Shown piece by piece: positions 12,111 through 15,945 of a DNA stretch of 15,945 nt. Positions within the stretch are counted from its first letter, which is position 1. Every line of letters starts with the position of its first letter. The translations under genes and the position numbers were made by a program. The stretch spans positions 1 through 15,945 of the forward strand of contig JAJQFX010000060.1 of the NCBI GenBank assembly GCA_021200895.1, given 5' to 3'. The notes beneath the pieces are model-generated. The model was given only the letters and a program-made list of their open reading frames with translations. It had not been told where the DNA came from and did not search any database. The DNA is from Clostridiales bacterium. GTDB taxonomy: Bacteria > Bacillota > Clostridia > Oscillospirales > Oscillospiraceae.

Positions 12111-12140
12111 GGGGTGCCTCTGATACAGCAGGGGCACCCC
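12111..12140 (-). repeat. Inverted repeat after the oligoendopeptidase gene
   Basis: GGGGTGCC (12111-12118) pairs with GGCACCCC (12133-12140). It lies 22 nt past the pepF-type stop on the minus strand and may end that transcript, but no T tract follows, so the terminator call is weak. Confidence 0.4.
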
Positions 12141-12161
12141 CTTACGCTGCCGCCCTTCCGG

Positions 12162-13865
12162 TCAGACGATGCCCGTCAGGTCGAAGCTGGCCAGCCACGC
12201 CTGGGCGGCCTGGCTGACCTCCCGGAGGCAGCTTTCCTCGAAGGGGCTCTTCAACCCGGCGTTTTTCAGCAGCTCGGTGAAGGTGGCGCAGCCGCCCTGG
12301 GCGGTGTAGGCCATATAGTGCTGCCAGGCGTCGGGCAAATCCTTCTGAATCATGGCCCAGAACTCCAGGGATACCGTCTGAGCCAGGCAGTAGTCGATAT
12401 AATAGAAGGGGGAGGAGTAGATGTGGTGCTTCAGCTGCCAATGCTCCCCCTCGCTGTAGAAGGGGATCTCCCCGTCCAGCTTCATCCAGGGCATATAGAC
12501 CCCCATCAGTTCCTTCCAGACCTCGTGGCGCTGGGCGGGAGTCAGGTTCGGCTGCTCATAGACGACGTGCTGGAAGTGGTCTACCAATGTGCCATAGGGA
12601 ATGAAGGTCAGCGCTCCAGCCAGGTGACTATAGTAGAATTTCCGGGTGTCCTCCCCGAAGAAGCCCTCCGCCCAGGGCCAGGCGAAGAACTCCATGGACA
12701 TGGAGTGTACCTCGCAGGCCTCCATGCTGGGCCAGCAGTAGGCCATCGGCACCCGGTCACGGTTGGTATACCAGGCGAAGGCGTGGCCCGCCTCGTGGGT
12801 CACCACCTCAACGTCCCCCTGGGTGCCGTTGAAGTTGGCGAAGATGAAGGGCACCTCGTAGTCCGGGATGCTGGTGCAGTAGCCGCCTCCGGCCTTGCCC
12901 TCGGTGCTGAGCACATCCAACAGCTCCCCGTCCAGCATAGTGCGGAAGAAGGCGCTGGTCTCCGGGCTCAGTTCGTCATAGAACTTCCTCCCCTGGGCCA
13001 GGATGTCCTCCGCCGTCCCCTTGGGCCGGGGGTTGCCGGAGCGGAACTCCAGGGCGTTGTCCGCAAAGCTCATGGGGTACTCCTTCCTCAGCCGTTTGGC
13101 CTGCTCCCGGTAGATGCTGTCAGCCACAGGCACCAGGTACTTCACTACGGCGGCGCGGAACCGCTCCACATCCTCCTTGGTGTAGCAGTTGCGGCCCATG
13201 CGGTAGTAGCCCAGGGTGGTGTAGCCCTCGTAGCCCATCTTCCTGCCCATGGTGTCCCGCAGGTGTACCAGCTGGTCATAGATGCTGTCCATTTCCGGCT
13301 GATGGTCCTTGTACCACTGGCCCTCCGCCTTCCAGGCCGCCAAGCGGCGCTCATCGTCCAGGTCGTTCTTGAAGGGGGTCATCTGGCTCAGGGTATACGT
13401 CCCGCCCTCGAAGGGCACCTGGGCGGAGGCCAGGAGTTTTTCATACTCCTGGGTCAGGTCGTTCTCCTGCTGGAGTTCCGGGACAATGTCCGGGGAGAAG
13501 GCTTTCAGCCCCAACTCCGCGTTGGTGAACATCAATTCGCCGTACTCTACGGCGAATTCGGCCCGGAAGGGGCTGGCCAGCAGCGCCAGCGTCCATTCCT
13601 GGCTCACCGCCTGCAGCTCCGGCATGGCGGCGTTCCAGAACTTGGATTCCCCGTCATAGAAGGCGTCCCGGGTGTCGATGGAGTGCCGGATGCTGGCCAG
13701 GGTGGATTGGGTGGAGATGTGCCGCTCCAGCGTCTCCTTCTCCAGGAACACCTGCTTGGCCTCCTCGTAGTCCGCCGCACCTTTCAGCCGCTCCGTCAGG
13801 GCGGATAGCTCCCCTTTCAGCGCCTCCAAATTGGGACGCTCGTACTTCATTTCTGAAAATTTCAT
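12162..13865 (-). CDS. M3-family oligoendopeptidase (PepF/M3 type)
   Basis: The protein has 567 residues, typical of the short clostridial oligoendopeptidase F group. It is a cytosolic zinc metallopeptidase that degrades short peptides. The active site VVTHEAGHAF contains HEAGH at 357-361 (two zinc His and the catalytic Glu). The following EACEVHSMSMEFFAWP carries the third ligand region. The N-terminal half (1-200) is the all-helical part, and FNGTQGDVEV precedes the active site. I chose the ATG at 13865 (MKFSEMKYERPN) because GGAGG lies 8 nt upstream; an upstream in-frame start at 14060 would run through the promoter. It has its own promoter and is divergent from the nucleotidyltransferase gene. 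Confidence 0.94.
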   Translation of the reverse strand: MKFSEMKYERPNLEALKGELSALTERLKGAADYEEAKQVFLEKETLERHISTQSTLASIRHSIDTRDAFYDGESKFWNAAMPELQAVSQEWTLALLASPFRAEFAVEYGELMFTNAELGLKAFSPDIVPELQQENDLTQEYEKLLASAQVPFEGGTYTLSQMTPFKNDLDDERRLAAWKAEGQWYKDHQPEMDSIYDQLVHLRDTMGRKMGYEGYTTLGYYRMGRNCYTKEDVERFRAAVVKYLVPVADSIYREQAKRLRKEYPMSFADNALEFRSGNPRPKGTAEDILAQGRKFYDELSPETSAFFRTMLDGELLDVLSTEGKAGGGYCTSIPDYEVPFIFANFNGTQGDVEVVTHEAGHAFAWYTNRDRVPMAYCWPSMEACEVHSMSMEFFAWPWAEGFFGEDTRKFYYSHLAGALTFIPYGTLVDHFQHVVYEQPNLTPAQRHEVWKELMGVYMPWMKLDGEIPFYSEGEHWQLKHHIYSSPFYYIDYCLAQTVSLEFWAMIQKDLPDAWQHYMAYTAQGGCATFTELLKNAGLKSPFEESCLREVSQAAQAWLASFDLTGIV

Positions 13866-13916
13866 GTTGCTTTCCTCCACGGTGCGCCGCCGCTTCGCGC
13901 AGCGCATAATAACAGT

Positions 13917-13945
13917 ATTATACTTCCTTCTGCCGCATTTTTCAA
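13917..13945 (-). promoter_or_regulatory. Promoter of the oligoendopeptidase gene
   Basis: On the minus strand TTGAAA (13945-13940), a 17-nt spacer and a perfect TATAAT (13922-13917) lie about 50 nt before the start codon. Confidence 0.88.
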
Positions 13946-14001
13946 TATGTATATTTTCAGACGGCAAACCCTCCCCGAACGGCAAATTTGTCACAGGCGT
14001 A

Positions 14002-14030
14002 TTGACAGCGTTTGCGGAATCTGGTACAAT
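14002..14030 (+). promoter_or_regulatory. Promoter of the nucleotidyltransferase gene
   Basis: TTGACA (14002-14007), a 17-nt spacer and TACAAT (14025-14030) form a near-consensus promoter. The -35 boxes of the two divergent genes are 56 nt apart. The leader of about 110 nt before the ATG shows no clear structure. Confidence 0.87.
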
Positions 14031-14146
14031 TCCAACAGGACATGAAATTCGCTTTGCCAATCAAACCGGTGTTCGACTGTTTGGAGGCCCAGTTCATATC
14101 CTGTTTTCTTGCAATCCAGTTCTATACAGAAAGAGTGGAATTTTAT

Positions 14147-15052
14147 ATGAAAACTGCGTTGGTAGTGATGGCGGCAGGCATGGGCAGCCGCTTCAAGGGC
14201 GGCATCAAGCAGCTGGAGGGCGTCGGCCCCAACGGTGAAATCATCACCGATTATTCCGTCTATGACGCGCTGGAGGCGGGGTTTGACGAGGTGGTCTTTA
14301 TCATCCGCCATGACATCGAGGAGGCGTTTCACGCCGCCGTGGGCCAGCGGCTGGTGAAGGCCGGTGTCTCCGTCCGGTACGCCTATCAGGAGCTGTCCGA
14401 CCTGCCCGACGGGGTGGACGCCGCCAAACTGCTGGCGGGCCGGGTGAAGCCCTGGGGCACCGGCCATGCCGTCCTCTCCTGCAAGGGTATCCTGGACCGC
14501 CCCTTCACCGTCATCAACGCGGATGATTACTACGGCAAGGAGGCCTTCCGCCGGATGCACCAGTATCTGACGGACGGCATCGCGAAGCGGGCCTACTGCA
14601 TGGCGAGCTTCCAGCTCAAGAACACCCTGTCTGACCACGGCAGCGTCACCAGAGGCATCTGCAAGACGGACGCCACCGGCCATCTGGTGGAGGTCGTGGA
14701 GACGAAGAACATCCTCAAGGCCCCCAACGGCGTGGACGCCATGGTGGACGGCGCGCTGGTGCCGGGGGATACGCTGGTCTCCATGAATATGTGGGGGCTG
14801 GATTTGGAGTTCCTGGACGTGCTGGAGCGCGGCTTCCTGACCTTCCTCCAGGGCCAGCAGGAGGGCGGCACGGAGGAGTATCTGCTGCCCACCATCATCG
14901 GCGGCCTGGTGGCCAGCCAGTCCGCCACGGTGAAGGTGTTGCCCACTGGCGATAAGTGGTTCGGCGTCACCTACCGGGAGGACAAGCAGGGCGTGGTGGA
15001 CAGTATTCAGGCCCTTATCAACCAGGGTGTGTATCCCGCAAAATTGTTTTAA
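14147..15052 (+). CDS. Sugar-phosphate nucleotidyltransferase family protein
   Basis: The protein has 301 residues with the nucleotidyltransferase (GT-A-like) fold. The N-terminal loop VVMAAGMGSRFKGGIKQL (6-23) matches the nucleotide-binding G-G-x-G-T-R-x..K signature in the variant form MAAG-MGSR-F-GG-x-KQ. KPWGTGHAVL (101-110) and NADDYYG (124-130) form the base- and metal-binding sites. Enzymes of this group couple NTP with a sugar or alcohol phosphate for cell-surface polymers; the substrate cannot be read here. I chose ATG 14147 because the conserved strand begins directly there; the in-frame upstream extension lies in the promoter. Its ribosome binding site is weak (AAAGAGTGG). It is a single-gene unit with its own promoter and terminator. 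Confidence 0.85.
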   Translation: MKTALVVMAAGMGSRFKGGIKQLEGVGPNGEIITDYSVYDALEAGFDEVVFIIRHDIEEAFHAAVGQRLVKAGVSVRYAYQELSDLPDGVDAAKLLAGRVKPWGTGHAVLSCKGILDRPFTVINADDYYGKEAFRRMHQYLTDGIAKRAYCMASFQLKNTLSDHGSVTRGICKTDATGHLVEVVETKNILKAPNGVDAMVDGALVPGDTLVSMNMWGLDLEFLDVLERGFLTFLQGQQEGGTEEYLLPTIIGGLVASQSATVKVLPTGDKWFGVTYREDKQGVVDSIQALINQGVYPAKLF

Positions 15053-15085
15053 GCGATAAACCGCTGCGGCGGTTCAGAACGAGCA

Positions 15086-15134
15086 ACACGGCGCAGCCCC
15101 GCTTTTTGGGGCTGCGCCGTGTTTTGTTTTTTTT
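15086..15134 (+). terminator. Very strong terminator of the nucleotidyltransferase gene
   Basis: A perfect 15-bp stem (15086-15100 with 15108-15122) is followed by TTTGTTTTTTTT. It also separates this gene from the convergent TPR gene. Confidence 0.96.
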
Positions 15135-15166
15135 GCGGGGAGCTGGCGGTTCAGGCGGCGGGAGGG

Positions 15167-15945
15167 TCAGTCCTCTTGCTGGCGGCTGAGCCGGGTCTCG
15201 AAGTCCTCGTCGCCGTGGGCGATGTGGGGGAAGCAGGCGCGGAGGTTGCGCTCAACCCGTTTGGTATCCTGATGCTCCGGGCCGAATACCCTTTGCCAAA
15301 TCGTCCAAGCGTGCAGGTACTGTTCCACTGCCTCATCATATCTTTCCTTGTTTTTATAAACAACACCCAGGTTATTGTAGCTGCCAGCCGTGTCCGGGTG
15401 TTCCTCTCCCAGCACCTTGCGGCGGATATTCAGCGCTTTCTGGAAATACTCTTCCGCTTGGGCATCCTTCCCCTGGTCAGCGTAGACAGCACCCAGGTTA
15501 TTATAGCTGCTGGCTGTGTCCGGGTGGATTTCCCCCAGAACCTTGCGGTAGATGTTCAGTGCCTTCCGGTAGCACTTCTCCGCTTGGGCATATTGCTCTT
15601 GGTAGTGGTAGGAGACCCCCAGATTATTGTAGCTGCTGGCCGTGTATGGGTCTTTCTCGCCCAGCACTTCGAGGCGGATATTCAATGCCTTCTTGTAGTA
15701 TTCCTCCGCCTGGGTATCCTTTCCCTGAACTCTGTAGACAGCGCCCAGATTGTTATAGCTGCTGGCTGTGTCCGGGTGGTTCTCCCCCAGCACCTTGCGG
15801 CGGATGTCCAGCGCGTTCCGGTGGCACTTCTCTGCCTGGGCATACTGCCCTTGGTCGTCGTAGACAGCGCCCAGGTTATTGTAGCTGTCAGCTGTGTCCG
15901 GGTGGTTCTCCCCCAGCACCTTGCGGCGGATGTCCAGCGCGTTCC
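15167..15945 (-). CDS. TPR-repeat protein (kinesin-light-chain type), N-terminus outside the window
   Basis: The frame is open to the right edge, so only the C-terminal 258 residues are visible. They consist of 42-residue repeats of the form LGE-x-HPDTA-x-SYNNLG-x-VY, followed by QAE-x-YY-x-KALNIR-x-KV. Five full copies, part of a sixth and a degenerate last unit are visible. The end is polar (DEDFETRLSRQQED). This tetratricopeptide type (TPR_10/TPR_12) builds a superhelix that binds proteins or peptides. In bacteria such arrays are often attached to N-terminal TIR, NB-ARC, NACHT or CHAT domains, some of them in defence proteins, but no such domain can be seen here. GTG/ATG-like starts inside the repeats are internal. 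Confidence 0.88.
   Translation of the reverse strand, partial: NALDIRRKVLGENHPDTADSYNNLGAVYDDQGQYAQAEKCHRNALDIRRKVLGENHPDTASSYNNLGAVYRVQGKDTQAEEYYKKALNIRLEVLGEKDPYTASSYNNLGVSYHYQEQYAQAEKCYRKALNIYRKVLGEIHPDTASSYNNLGAVYADQGKDAQAEEYFQKALNIRRKVLGEEHPDTAGSYNNLGVVYKNKERYDEAVEQYLHAWTIWQRVFGPEHQDTKRVERNLRACFPHIAHGDEDFETRLSRQQED
15285..15945. repeat. 126-bp tandem repeats encoding the TPR array
   Basis: The period is 126 bp (42 codons). The segment 15765-15819 is identical, base for base, to 15891-15945, while copies further left are more diverged. The high identity of the right-hand units suggests recent duplication or gene conversion. Confidence 0.85.

Noticed and set aside
12114..13808. 564-residue plus-strand ORF opposite the oligoendopeptidase gene
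   Set aside because: Antisense shadow of a well-recognised M3 peptidase; no ribosome binding site or domain was recognised. The long minus frames opposite the metY, transporter and ABC ATPase genes were rejected for the same reason.
15285..15945. CRISPR-like regular repeats
   Set aside because: The 126-bp period is coding TPR repeat DNA in one open frame, with no short repeat-spacer pattern.

Overview
The window reads as chromosomal DNA of a GC-rich member of the Clostridia. Strong TTGACA/TATAAT promoters, purine-rich ribosome binding sites, Firmicutes-type terminators and proteins typical of gut Oscillospiraceae (Flavonifractor- or Lawsonibacter-like) support this. The genus is an inference from protein style and was not tested.

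Layout. Positions 1-400 hold a tRNA run (His, Gln, Lys) closed by a terminator. Positions 434-5068 look like a decayed prophage or phage-derived island. On the minus strand lie a tail-type protein that carries an intact tyrosine-phosphatase active site (500-2602) and a translationally coupled coiled-coil mini-protein (2602-2790). Their strong promoter faces away from an XRE repressor gene, and matching CACGA-N-TCGTG-type operators sit in both promoters. Next come a HAD hydrolase, a frameshifted ADP-ribosyltransferase remnant, a small Cys-rich protein, and a scar where the start of one small gene is joined to the 3' end of a tyrosine recombinase, just beside tRNA-Pro(GGG).

Positions 5388-8335 carry a sulfur/amino-acid block: an O-acetylhomoserine sulfhydrylase gene (metY type) behind a long leader, then a DAACS-family transporter. 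The leader encodes an 18-residue peptide with a strong ribosome binding site. Its stop codon abuts a 9-nt sequence perfectly complementary to the metY ribosome binding site, which suggests translation attenuation. I consider this the most interesting signal in the window.

Positions 8336-10600 contain two copies of a 157-159 bp MITE, each flanked by its own 4-bp target duplication (ATAG, CTTG). They bracket coaBC (coenzyme A synthesis) and tRNA-Pro(CGG). Positions 10571-12082 hold a sugar-ABC ATPase gene (MsmX/UgpC type) with a 258-nt leader able to form alternative hairpins. Divergent pepF-type oligoendopeptidase and sugar-nucleotidyltransferase genes follow. The window ends inside a minus-strand gene made of 42-residue TPR repeats, whose N-terminus lies outside.

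Most genes are housekeeping or metabolic. The accessory content is the phage-like island, the MITEs and the TPR gene.
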